Part shown: piece by piece, positions 36,737-43,301 of the stretch
Position numbering within the stretch: the first letter of the stretch is position 1
Layout: the number at the start of each line of letters is the position of its first letter
Assembly (NCBI GenBank): GCA_944324425.1
Contig: CALUWE010000015.1
Span: forward strand, 1 to 44,656
DNA length: 44,656 nucleotides
Source: Candidatus Gastranaerophilales bacterium
Lineage (GTDB): Bacteria; Cyanobacteriota; Vampirovibrionia; Gastranaerophilales; Gastranaerophilaceae
Direction of reading: 5' to 3'
Program-made: the position numbers and the translations under genes
The notes under the pieces: generated by a model
What the model was told of the DNA's origin: nothing
The model's input: the letters and a program-made list of their open reading frames with translations, nothing else
The model's database searches: none

Positions 36737-37453
36737 TTGAATAAAAAGTTTTTGATTTTTTGTTTAATTTTGCTGTCATTGCCTTCATTTGCAGATGATG
36801 TTATGAAGGGCGGAGTTACATACGATTACAACACTTCCATTAGAGCAAATGAAATTGAAAGCAAGCTTCCCGTTATTGAAAAAGATTTTGTTGACCTCAA
36901 TTATTCAATAGAGTTTAAGCCTTTAAATTTGTTGTCTGAAGATGAAATGGTAATCAAAAAACTGCCCAGCTTCCCTTCAATTAAAGGCGGCTCGAGGTAT
37001 ATACCCGACAATTATGAGGTTTCTTTGTCAACGGGGCGGGCAAAAGGCAATTATGATTCAAGTAAAAACATTGAATTTATGTTGAGACAAAACCCCAATA
37101 ACAATGAGCTTCTATACGCTTATGCAATTCAGCTGAAAAATGAAAAACAATTGGAAAAAGCCCTTTTTATCGTAAATAAAGCGCTTGAAAATAACCCCGA
37201 TTTTGCATTGGCACACTTTTTAAAAGGGGATATTTTGAGAAACATGGAAAAATATAAAGAAGCTGTGGATGAGTATCTTTATACAACTCAAATTAACCCA
37301 TACTGCGCAGATGCTTATTATAACATAGCAAAAATTTTAGAGCTTTTGGATGACAGAGAGCTTGCGCTTGACTATTATAAAACGGCATACCAAGTTAACC
37401 CGAATGATACCGAAATAAGGGATATTATTTTAGAACATTACATTGAATTATAA
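36737..37453 (+). CDS. exported TPR-repeat protein
   Basis: The 238-residue protein starts at TTG, with GGGGAG eight bases upstream, and has a signal peptide (residues 1-19, cleavage after SFA). After a linker of about 90 residues come three tetratricopeptide repeats from about residue 120 (NELLYAYAIQLKNEKQLEKA, then DFALAHFLKGDILRNMEKYK, then CADAYYNIAKILELLDDREL). TPRs are protein-binding scaffolds, here in the periplasm or on the outer membrane. It starts one base after the HD gene. Its end overlaps the convergent WYL gene by 16 bases. Confidence 0.82.
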   Translation: MNKKFLIFCLILLSLPSFADDVMKGGVTYDYNTSIRANEIESKLPVIEKDFVDLNYSIEFKPLNLLSEDEMVIKKLPSFPSIKGGSRYIPDNYEVSLSTGRAKGNYDSSKNIEFMLRQNPNNNELLYAYAIQLKNEKQLEKALFIVNKALENNPDFALAHFLKGDILRNMEKYKEAVDEYLYTTQINPYCADAYYNIAKILELLDDRELALDYYKTAYQVNPNDTEIRDIILEHYIEL

Positions 37454-38301
37454 TGTTCAATTAATTCTTTTACTTTTTTTTGAAAAAGGTCTCTTTCTTT
37501 TTTAGGAGAAACTATTTCGGCGTTTTTACCGTATTTTAAAAGTCTGGAGAATATTTCCTCTTTTTCTTCATAGGAATTTGTGATAATTGTTTCATCTTTA
37601 AAGTGATGTGCAATTTCACCCTTTTTTAAAATATAATTTTTTCTCAGCGTATTTTTTATTTTAAAGTTTATGCCGTTTTCGGGTTTAAATTTTGAAATTT
37701 TTGTTTTGTCCGGCTTTATGCTTTCAATATATTCCAATTTTAAGCAGGAAAAAGTTCTTTCCGTTTTATTCTTTGCACAAAGAAAAATTCCGTTTTTTGC
37801 AAATTTAATTTCTTTTATGCTTAGTTTTAATTTTTTACCTTTATATAAAACGTTAACTTCTTTTTTATCTTGTTTTATTAAATTATTCACTGTTTGAATG
37901 TTTTTTGTAATGTTTTCGGAAATTTTAAATTTTTCCTTAATCAGCTCATGCGTTTTTCTATTAATTTTTAAATTGAACATATTTTCAAATTTCGTTTTAA
38001 AGGGTTCATATTCAATATTGTTTTTGAAAAAATGTTCAATAATGCAAAAAATTATTTCCGCACCTTCAAAATTTTCTTTTGATTCAAACGGAGAAGATAA
38101 AACGTGAAATTTACCGTTTCGCTTTTCTGTTTGAAAGCCGAATTGTTTAATTGTTCTTAAATATTTTGAAACGGTTTTTTTATCAGCCTTGATACCTTGC
38201 TTGGAAAGTTTTTTGCAAATTTCTTCAATATTTTTCGGAGACTCAAACAAAATATCAAGAATTAAAAATATTTTCACTCCCGAATCTATTGAGCCTGACA
38301 T
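37438..38301 (-). CDS. HTH-WYL transcriptional regulator (second of pair)
   Basis: The 287-residue protein has an N-terminal winged helix (IFLILDILFESPKNIEEICK, then KKTVSKYLRTIKQFGF) and a C-terminal WYL-like sensor (KEVNVLYKGKKLKLSIKEIK, IEYSIKPD-type strand IESIKPDK). The canonical Trp-Tyr-Leu motif is degenerate. WYL proteins respond to ligands, often single-stranded nucleic acid, and control DNA damage or phage defence genes. The start overlaps the upstream WYL gene by 16 bases, as in pafB-pafC pairs, so the two probably form a heterodimer. Assignment to PafC specifically is not supported. Confidence 0.75.
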   Translation of the reverse strand: MSGSIDSGVKIFLILDILFESPKNIEEICKKLSKQGIKADKKTVSKYLRTIKQFGFQTEKRNGKFHVLSSPFESKENFEGAEIIFCIIEHFFKNNIEYEPFKTKFENMFNLKINRKTHELIKEKFKISENITKNIQTVNNLIKQDKKEVNVLYKGKKLKLSIKEIKFAKNGIFLCAKNKTERTFSCLKLEYIESIKPDKTKISKFKPENGINFKIKNTLRKNYILKKGEIAHHFKDETIITNSYEEKEEIFSRLLKYGKNAEIVSPKKERDLFQKKVKELIEHYNSM

Positions 38302-39206
38302 TTTTCATAAACTCCCAAGGTATCATTCAAAATTGTTATGATTTTTTCTTTCAGTCTGCAATCGGGTATTTTAACGCAGTTTTTCCCGATAAATAATAAT
38401 CTTTGAATAACAAAAAATTCATCATGTTCATAATTTTCTATTTCAACATATTTATCATCGGTTTTTGTAATTTTTTCCGATTTTAATATCGGATTATTGT
38501 CAAAAAAGCTTTTTGTAACCGTATATTTATACACATTTTCGTGCTTTTTTAAAGGCTTTGATACGGCACTTGCGGCTTCAATATTTTGAATTTTATCCGC
38601 CCTGAACGACAATTTGTTTCCAAACATATCATCATACAAACTTAAATATAATTTGTTGTTTCTTGTTGTAACTGCCTGAATATAGCCCATAAATTCTTTT
38701 CGGCCGTTTAGGGGTGAGGAGTAAATAATTCTTGCAGGCAGATTTTTTTGAATTAATTCATCAATTTTATCCATGGTTTTTTGATTTATTGAATTAAAAC
38801 CCTCAAAATCAAAAATTCCGCATTCGTTTGAAAAAAGCTCTTTATTTGAATTAAAAAAGTTTCTGACTGCCAAAATTTCTTTATAGTCTAAAACTTCAAG
38901 AACCGCATTTTTTATAAATTCCGCGGTTTCTGTTTCTTCTTTGTTAAATTTTAAAAATATCGGTTTTTTTAAAAGTTCATACCGAAAATTTTCTCTTGCC
39001 CCTGTTCTTTTAAGCTGAAACCCGCTTTTTATAAGGCTGTTAATGTCTAATTTAAGGGTTTCTTTTGAATAATTTTCGATTTTTGTTTTTTCTTTGACGT
39101 AATTTGAAACCTCTTTTTTTGATGCGCTTTTTTTGCTTAAAAGTTCCAAAATATATAAAAGCCTTAAGCCTGTTAACAATATTCCTTTTTGGTTGGCTTC
39201 ATTCAT
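38286..39206 (-). CDS. HTH-WYL transcriptional regulator (first of pair)
   Basis: The 306-residue protein has a winged-helix N-terminus (LRLLYILELLSKKSASKKEV, then TLKLDINSLIKSGFQLKR). A helical linker follows, then a WYL-like domain (ARIIYSSPLNGRKEFMGYIQ, then LYLSLYDDMFGNKLSFRADK). Family members dimerise and regulate by ligand binding to the WYL fold. The gene has no Shine-Dalgarno. An extended -10 box lies six bases before its ATG, predicting a leaderless mRNA that carries both regulators. It is divergent from the S1-protein gene. Confidence 0.78.
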   Translation of the reverse strand: MNEANQKGILLTGLRLLYILELLSKKSASKKEVSNYVKEKTKIENYSKETLKLDINSLIKSGFQLKRTGARENFRYELLKKPIFLKFNKEETETAEFIKNAVLEVLDYKEILAVRNFFNSNKELFSNECGIFDFEGFNSINQKTMDKIDELIQKNLPARIIYSSPLNGRKEFMGYIQAVTTRNNKLYLSLYDDMFGNKLSFRADKIQNIEAASAVSKPLKKHENVYKYTVTKSFFDNNPILKSEKITKTDDKYVEIENYEHDEFFVIQRLLFIGKNCVKIPDCRLKEKIITILNDTLGVYEKCQAQ

Positions 39207-39212
39207 TTGTCA

Positions 39213-39221
39213 ATTATTCCA
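39213..39221 (-). promoter_or_regulatory. extended -10 promoter, predicted leaderless start
   Basis: On the minus strand TGGAATAAT ends six bases before the ATG of the first WYL regulator at 39206. AATAAT differs from the consensus hexamer by one base. No ribosome binding site lies between it and the gene. Confidence 0.45.
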
Positions 39222-39359
39222 AGTAAAAAATGTTATTCATATATCACAAAAACAGTATAATTCAATATAAAATCTTAATATTTTTTGTAACAAATATATA
39301 CAAATGAGGAAGAAAATGCTATCATGGGGTATATACATTTTGGGAGCTTGTGTCAAATT

Positions 39360-40427
39360 ATGTCTGATAAACTAATTACCGATGAGCAGTATGAAGAATT
39401 ATTAAAAAAGTATGAGTATAACTTCAAAAAAGGCGATTTAGTTCAAGGCGTTGTTGAAGGTTATGACAGCGAAGGCGCTATAATTGACATAGGCGCAAAA
39501 TCAAATGCGATTTGTCCTGACAAAGAAGCCAAACTAAACAAAGAAGACGACATAAAAGAAGTTTTAAAATTAGGCGAAAAGTTTGAGTTTTTAATCATCA
39601 AAGAAGAAGATGAAGACGGCAGGCTCACGCTTTCCTACAAAAAAGTGGCAAGCGCTTACAATTGGAAACAATTGGAAGAAATTAAAGCCGAAGATAAAAT
39701 CATCGAAGGAACAGTTGTTCAGGTGGTTAAGGGCGGCGTTTTGGTTGAAGTTTTGGGTATCAAAGGCTTTGTTCCTTCATCTCATTTAAGATCAAAAGAA
39801 ACAGACACTATTGTAGGCTCTAAACTTGAACTGAAAATTTTATCAATAGACGTTCTGCAAAATAATTTCATATTATCAAACAGAAAAGTATACTCGGATT
39901 CTGTTGAAGAAGTTAAAAAAGACGTATTCGGGCAATTGGAAGTCGGACAAATTGTTAAAGGCGAAATTGTTCGAATTGCGGATTTCGGCGCATTCATTGA
40001 TATTGGCGGCGTGGATGGCTTGTTGCCTTTGTCTCAAATCAGCTGGCGCTGGGTAGATCATCCGGGCGATGTTCTTAAAATCGGTGAAAAAATTGATGTT
40101 GAAATAATCGGCATTGACCTTGACAAACAAAGAGTTTCATTAAGCCTTAAAAACTTAGAACCCGATCCTTGGGTTGAAGCCAAGGGCAAAATCCATGAAG
40201 GCGAAATTGTTAAAGGCAAAATTACAAGAATTAAACATTTCGGCGCTTTTGTCGAAGTTTATCCTTGTGTAGAAGCACTTTTGCCCCAAGTTGAAGTTAT
40301 GCAATATCAAAACGAACACAACACCATTTTAGATGTGGGCGAAGTGATAGATACTGTTATTTTGAAATTCAATCCTGATGATAAGAGAATTTCATTGAGC
40401 GTAAACATTAAAAATAAGGCAGAATAA
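39360..40427 (+). CDS. rpsA: S1 RNA-binding domain protein, ribosomal protein S1-like
   Basis: The 355-residue protein contains four S1 OB-folds, starting near residues 20 (KGDLVQGVVEGYDSEGAIID), 105 (IIEGTVVQVVKGGVLVEVLG), 190 (VGQIVKGEIVRIADFGAFID) and 275 (EGEIVKGKITRIKHFGAFVE). S1 proteins hold mRNA on the 30S subunit. A short four-repeat form opening with a DEQYEELLKKYEYNFKKGD-type segment is typical of cyanobacteria and relatives, unlike the six-repeat E. coli protein. The ATG at 39360 is preferred because the family N-terminus begins there. An in-frame ATG at 39324, also about 13 bases after a purine-rich site, would add 12 residues. Confidence 0.9.
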   Translation: MSDKLITDEQYEELLKKYEYNFKKGDLVQGVVEGYDSEGAIIDIGAKSNAICPDKEAKLNKEDDIKEVLKLGEKFEFLIIKEEDEDGRLTLSYKKVASAYNWKQLEEIKAEDKIIEGTVVQVVKGGVLVEVLGIKGFVPSSHLRSKETDTIVGSKLELKILSIDVLQNNFILSNRKVYSDSVEEVKKDVFGQLEVGQIVKGEIVRIADFGAFIDIGGVDGLLPLSQISWRWVDHPGDVLKIGEKIDVEIIGIDLDKQRVSLSLKNLEPDPWVEAKGKIHEGEIVKGKITRIKHFGAFVEVYPCVEALLPQVEVMQYQNEHNTILDVGEVIDTVILKFNPDDKRISLSVNIKNKAE

Positions 40428-40431
40428 ACGA

Positions 40432-40815
40432 ATGAATTGTCCCAATTGTGATGAAATCTTAATTGCGCTTGAAAAAAATAATATTGAGGTTGAATATTGT
40501 ATAAAATGTAAAGGGTTCTTTTTAGATGCCGATGAATGGTATCTTGTTAAGCATGAATTAAAACTTCCTTTTTTAATTGATGATTTAATGAATATCAACC
40601 CTTCTTCCAACACATTTAAAGAAAAGCCGAAAAAATGTCCAAAATGCGGTGAATATATGGAAAAAGTCGAAATAGACGGACTTGTTTTAGACAGATGCAT
40701 TAATCGCCACGGCATTTGGTTTGAAGCCGGTGAATTGTCCGAATATTTCAACAAACACAAAGAAGGCGCAAAAAATGAAGCGGTCTCATTTTTTGGCGAA
40801 ACGTTTTACAGATAG
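40432..40815 (+). CDS. zf-TFIIB zinc-finger protein
   Basis: The 127-residue protein holds two zinc-finger modules of the zf-TFIIB type. The first has MNCPNCDE and EYCIKCKGFFLDADEW; the second has KKCPKCGEYMEK and LDRCINRHGIWFEAGEL. Each thus supplies Cys pairs, or Cys-Cys plus Cys-His, followed by the conserved G-x-(W/F)-x-(D/E)-x-x-E(L/W) tail. The molecular role of these proteins is poorly known. It lies four bases after the S1 gene and 20 bases before lemA. The zf-TFIIB-LemA-M48 neighbourhood suggests a shared envelope-linked function. Confidence 0.85.
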   Translation: MNCPNCDEILIALEKNNIEVEYCIKCKGFFLDADEWYLVKHELKLPFLIDDLMNINPSSNTFKEKPKKCPKCGEYMEKVEIDGLVLDRCINRHGIWFEAGELSEYFNKHKEGAKNEAVSFFGETFYR

Positions 40816-40835
40816 TTTAGCATAGGAGTTAATAA

Positions 40836-41390
40836 ATGGTAGTTTCAATCATTTCAGCTGTTATTGTATTAGTAATCGTAGCAGGTATTGTTTCGGTATA
40901 TAACGGGCTTATCGCTTGCAAAAACGCAACTAAAAATGCTTGGGCGCAAATTGATACTCAATTAAAAAGAAGATATGACCTTATACCTAATTTAATCGAA
41001 TGTGTTAAAGGGTATATGGAACATGAAAAAACCACATTTGAAAATGTTATCAAAGCAAGAAGTTTAGCCATGCAGCAAACCGCAAGCATAAAAGAAAAAG
41101 CTGAAGCGGAAAATCAATTATCTTCAACTTTAAAAAGTTTGTTTGCTTTAAGCGAAAATTACCCTGACTTAAAAGCAAGTGAAAACTTTTTAGCCCTTCA
41201 GGAAGAATTATCTTCAACGGAAAATAAAATTGCATACGCAAGAGTTGCATACAACGATGCGGTTATGTTCTATCAAAACAAAAAAGAACAGTTCCCGTCA
41301 AATATTATTGCGGGTATGTTTAATTTTAAAGATATGGAATTTTTTGAAGCTGCAGACAATGAAAAAGAAGTTGTAAAGGTTAAATTTTAA
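40836..41390 (+). CDS. lemA: LemA family protein
   Basis: The 184-residue protein has one N-terminal membrane helix (about residues 3-24) and the LemA signature VYNGLIACKNATKNAWAQID followed by TQLKRRYDLIPNLIECVKGY. A long helical bundle follows (SENYPDLKASENFLALQEEL, then SSTENKIAYARVAYNDAV). Its biochemical role is unknown, but it is often encoded next to membrane proteases. Here its stop shares one base with the start of an M48 metalloprotease gene, so the two are coupled. AGGAG lies ten bases upstream. Confidence 0.93.
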   Translation: MVVSIISAVIVLVIVAGIVSVYNGLIACKNATKNAWAQIDTQLKRRYDLIPNLIECVKGYMEHEKTTFENVIKARSLAMQQTASIKEKAEAENQLSSTLKSLFALSENYPDLKASENFLALQEELSSTENKIAYARVAYNDAVMFYQNKKEQFPSNIIAGMFNFKDMEFFEAADNEKEVVKVKF

Positions 41391-42691
41391 TGTGGTTTAT
41401 AATTGAACAAAACAAAAGAAAAACAACGTTTTTTCTTATTATTTTAACGTTGTTTTTCTTGTTTTTCGGAAGCGCATTAGGCTTTTGTGTTTCATGTGAA
41501 ATATCCGACAAGTCATATTTCGGTACATACATAGGGCTTGGGATAAGTTTTATATGCCTTCTTGGGATAATCATATATACAAAATTTAACGCTTCAAAAT
41601 TCTTTTTAAATCAAGTAGGTGCAGTTCCTATTAAAAAAGAGGATTTGCCGGTTTTACACAATGCTGTCGAAGAAATGTCAATTTCGGCCTCTTTGGGGTT
41701 TATTCCTAAAATTTATATTATTGATTCAAATATTCCGAATGCATTCAGTGTGGGCATTAATGAAAAAAATGCAGCTGTTGCGGTTACAACAGGCTTATTA
41801 TCCTCCTTAAACAGGGATGAGCTCCAAGGCGTCATTGCCCATGAAATTGCTCATATTAAAAATCTTGATACATTGTATTTAATGTATGCCGGAGTTGTTT
41901 TCGGCCTTATTGTTTGTGTATCCAATGCGATTATCAGAGGTTTTATAGGCGGCCCAAGATCAAGAAGATACAGCAGTTCAAGAAGATCAGGAGACAGTGC
42001 CGGTGCCGCAATTTTAATTGCGTTGATTTTGGCTATAATTTCACCGATTTTAGTTAAACTTTTATATTTAACCGTTTCAAGAAAAAGAGAATATTTGGCT
42101 GATGCTTGTGCTTGCCAATATACAAGATACCCCTCAGGCCTTGCAAGCGCTTTAACTAAAATTTCTAATTTTTCTGTATCTTCGGATAAAAATAATGAAA
42201 AATATATTGAAAAAAATGAAAAAATGCACTCCGGAGAAGTGGTTTCCTGCATGTATATTCATAATTTTCTTCAAAAAGAAAATGCGGGATTTTGGGATGA
42301 ACTTTTTTCAACACACCCTTCAACCAAAAAAAGAATTTCTGTTTTAAAACAAATGGGAGCTTGTGATTTTGAAGAATATAATAAGGTATACAGAGCCGTT
42401 TTATCTGAAAAATCATTAGTAAATAAAAACAAATTATTAAAAATGAATTTGTCCCCGATTCCGATTGTGGCACCTGTTGCAAGTGCCGCTTCAGAAACGG
42501 CGGTTTCAGATAAAAATACGGATGAACAAAGAATAAATCGTCAAAGGGAAGCCAAAGACAGCTTCAAAAAAGCCAGCAATTACAAAATTATTAATTGCGA
42601 TTGCAATGTAAAATTAAAAATTCCGCCAGAGCTTAAAATTTCGGAAATTGCTTGCCCAAATTGCAACAGGGTGCATAAAATTTTAGGTTAA
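41390..42691 (+). CDS. M48 family zinc metalloprotease with C-terminal zinc ribbon
   Basis: The 433-residue membrane protease resembles HtpX and the LemA-linked M48 proteins. It has two N-terminal membrane helices, a zinc site H151EIAH (IAHEIAHIKNLD) with the third ligand in KREYLADACA, two more helices between them, and SRRSGD-rich basic segment. TH-PST-KRI-type motif FSTHPSTKKRISVL confirms the family. The last 50 residues form an added module, NCDCNVKLKIPPELKISEI then ACPNCNRVHKIL, with two CxC/CxxC pairs expected to bind zinc. It probably degrades damaged or misassembled membrane proteins. Confidence 0.93.
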   Translation: MWFIIEQNKRKTTFFLIILTLFFLFFGSALGFCVSCEISDKSYFGTYIGLGISFICLLGIIIYTKFNASKFFLNQVGAVPIKKEDLPVLHNAVEEMSISASLGFIPKIYIIDSNIPNAFSVGINEKNAAVAVTTGLLSSLNRDELQGVIAHEIAHIKNLDTLYLMYAGVVFGLIVCVSNAIIRGFIGGPRSRRYSSSRRSGDSAGAAILIALILAIISPILVKLLYLTVSRKREYLADACACQYTRYPSGLASALTKISNFSVSSDKNNEKYIEKNEKMHSGEVVSCMYIHNFLQKENAGFWDELFSTHPSTKKRISVLKQMGACDFEEYNKVYRAVLSEKSLVNKNKLLKMNLSPIPIVAPVASAASETAVSDKNTDEQRINRQREAKDSFKKASNYKIINCDCNVKLKIPPELKISEIACPNCNRVHKILG

Positions 42692-43053
42692 TTTTTAGTT
42701 TTGCAAACTTTTTGAATATCATCCCAAATAAAACCACTTTCAATGCAAGATTTGGCGTTGTTTATTTCTTTAATTAAAGGTAATTTATTTGTAATTTGAG
42801 GGAAAAAATAAATTAAAAATAAAAATATGAACCCAAAAATTATTTTCTGATAAAGTTTAATTTTTAAAAATGGCATTGTTAAAATAAAAATTGCCAAAAA
42901 CAGACCAATAAACAAAAACAAAAACAATTCCATATTAAAATTATTCAAAACAAAAGCATTTACCGTTATTATTGCCGTGTGAAAAAATAAAAATAAAAAA
43001 AGAAAACAGCAAAAAATTATAAAAACAGTATTTGTGATTTTATCTTTGTTCAT
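42688..43053 (-). CDS. small three-helix membrane protein with C-terminal Cys motif
   Basis: The 121-residue product has three predicted membrane helices (about residues 9-33, 42-62 and 67-85) and a short tail, NNAKSCIESGFIWDDIQKVC. The pattern C-x3-G-x-x-WD-x5-C is typical of small secreted or membrane proteins in which the two Cys may form a disulfide. I know no function. Its stop overlaps the M48 protease stop by four bases. There is no Shine-Dalgarno; an extended -10 box lies six bases before the ATG. It is divergent from the structured RNA locus. Confidence 0.6.
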   Translation of the reverse strand: MNKDKITNTVFIIFCCFLFLFLFFHTAIITVNAFVLNNFNMELFLFLFIGLFLAIFILTMPFLKIKLYQKIIFGFIFLFLIYFFPQITNKLPLIKEINNAKSCIESGFIWDDIQKVCKTKN

Positions 43054-43059
43054 TGTTAT

Positions 43060-43068
43060 ATTCTATCA
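43060..43068 (-). promoter_or_regulatory. extended -10 promoter, predicted leaderless start
   Basis: TGATAGAAT on the minus strand ends six bases before the ATG at 43053. No ribosome binding site intervenes. Confidence 0.5.
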
Positions 43069-43143
43069 TAAGTTAATGTTTATAATTTTAATTTAAAATA
43101 ACCTTTTAATTGTAGCAAATTTATAGACCTTGAATTTAATATA

Positions 43144-43172
43144 TTGAAGCCAAAAATTAGATATGATATAAT
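43144..43172 (+). promoter_or_regulatory. sigma-70-type promoter of the structured RNA
   Basis: TTGAAG (43144-43149) and a perfect TATAAT (43167-43172) are separated by exactly 17 bases. The predicted transcription start is at 43178-43180, at the very first bases of the RNA's closing stem. This is the best canonical promoter in the window. Confidence 0.75.
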
Positions 43173-43177
43173 AATAT

Positions 43178-43271
43178 TGTACCCTTGCTCTGTTGAGAAT
43201 GGGCATAGGCATGCAAGACATGTTCCCTAGGTACAAAAGCAGGCAAGTGCACGCAATTGCGTGCACTTTTT
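43178..43271 (+). ncRNA. structured small RNA, likely antitoxin RNA of an AbiF-like HEPN system
   Basis: The region between the promoter and a strong terminator has no reading frame but folds well. TTGTACC (43177-43183) pairs perfectly with GGTACAA (43230-43236). Inside, GGG (43201-43203) pairs with CCC (43225-43227) and CATG (43210-43213) with CATG (43219-43222), leaving loop CAAGA. CTTG (43184-43187) can pair with CAAG in that loop, making a pseudoknot. Known AbiF-type loci carry a structured RNA of this size directly upstream of the HEPN toxin gene, and that RNA acts as antitoxin. That this RNA belongs to the same class is inferred from layout and fold. It does not resemble SRP RNA, 6S RNA or tmRNA. 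Confidence 0.65.
43245..43271 (+). terminator. terminator between RNA and HEPN gene
   Basis: AAGTGCACGC and GCGTGCACTT form a perfect 10-bp stem with an AATT loop, followed by TTT. It ends 30 bases before the HEPN ORF, the position expected for attenuating toxin expression while the RNA is made in excess. Confidence 0.9.
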
Positions 43272-43286
43272 ACATGCCATAATTTT

Positions 43287-43295
43287 TGATAAAAT
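43287..43295 (+). promoter_or_regulatory. extended -10 promoter before the HEPN ORF
   Basis: TGATAAAAT ends six bases before the ATG at 43302, with no Shine-Dalgarno. This suggests that the HEPN gene has its own leaderless transcript in addition to read-through from the RNA promoter. Confidence 0.45.
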
Positions 43296-43301
43296 TACCA
43301 T

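Noticed and set aside
43178-43271. The small RNA as SRP RNA (ffs), 6S RNA or a riboswitch
   Set aside because: It lacks the GGAA-tetraloop/asymmetric-loop core of SRP RNA, is too short for 6S RNA, and shows none of the conserved cores of the common riboswitch classes. It also has its own terminator 30 bases before the next gene.
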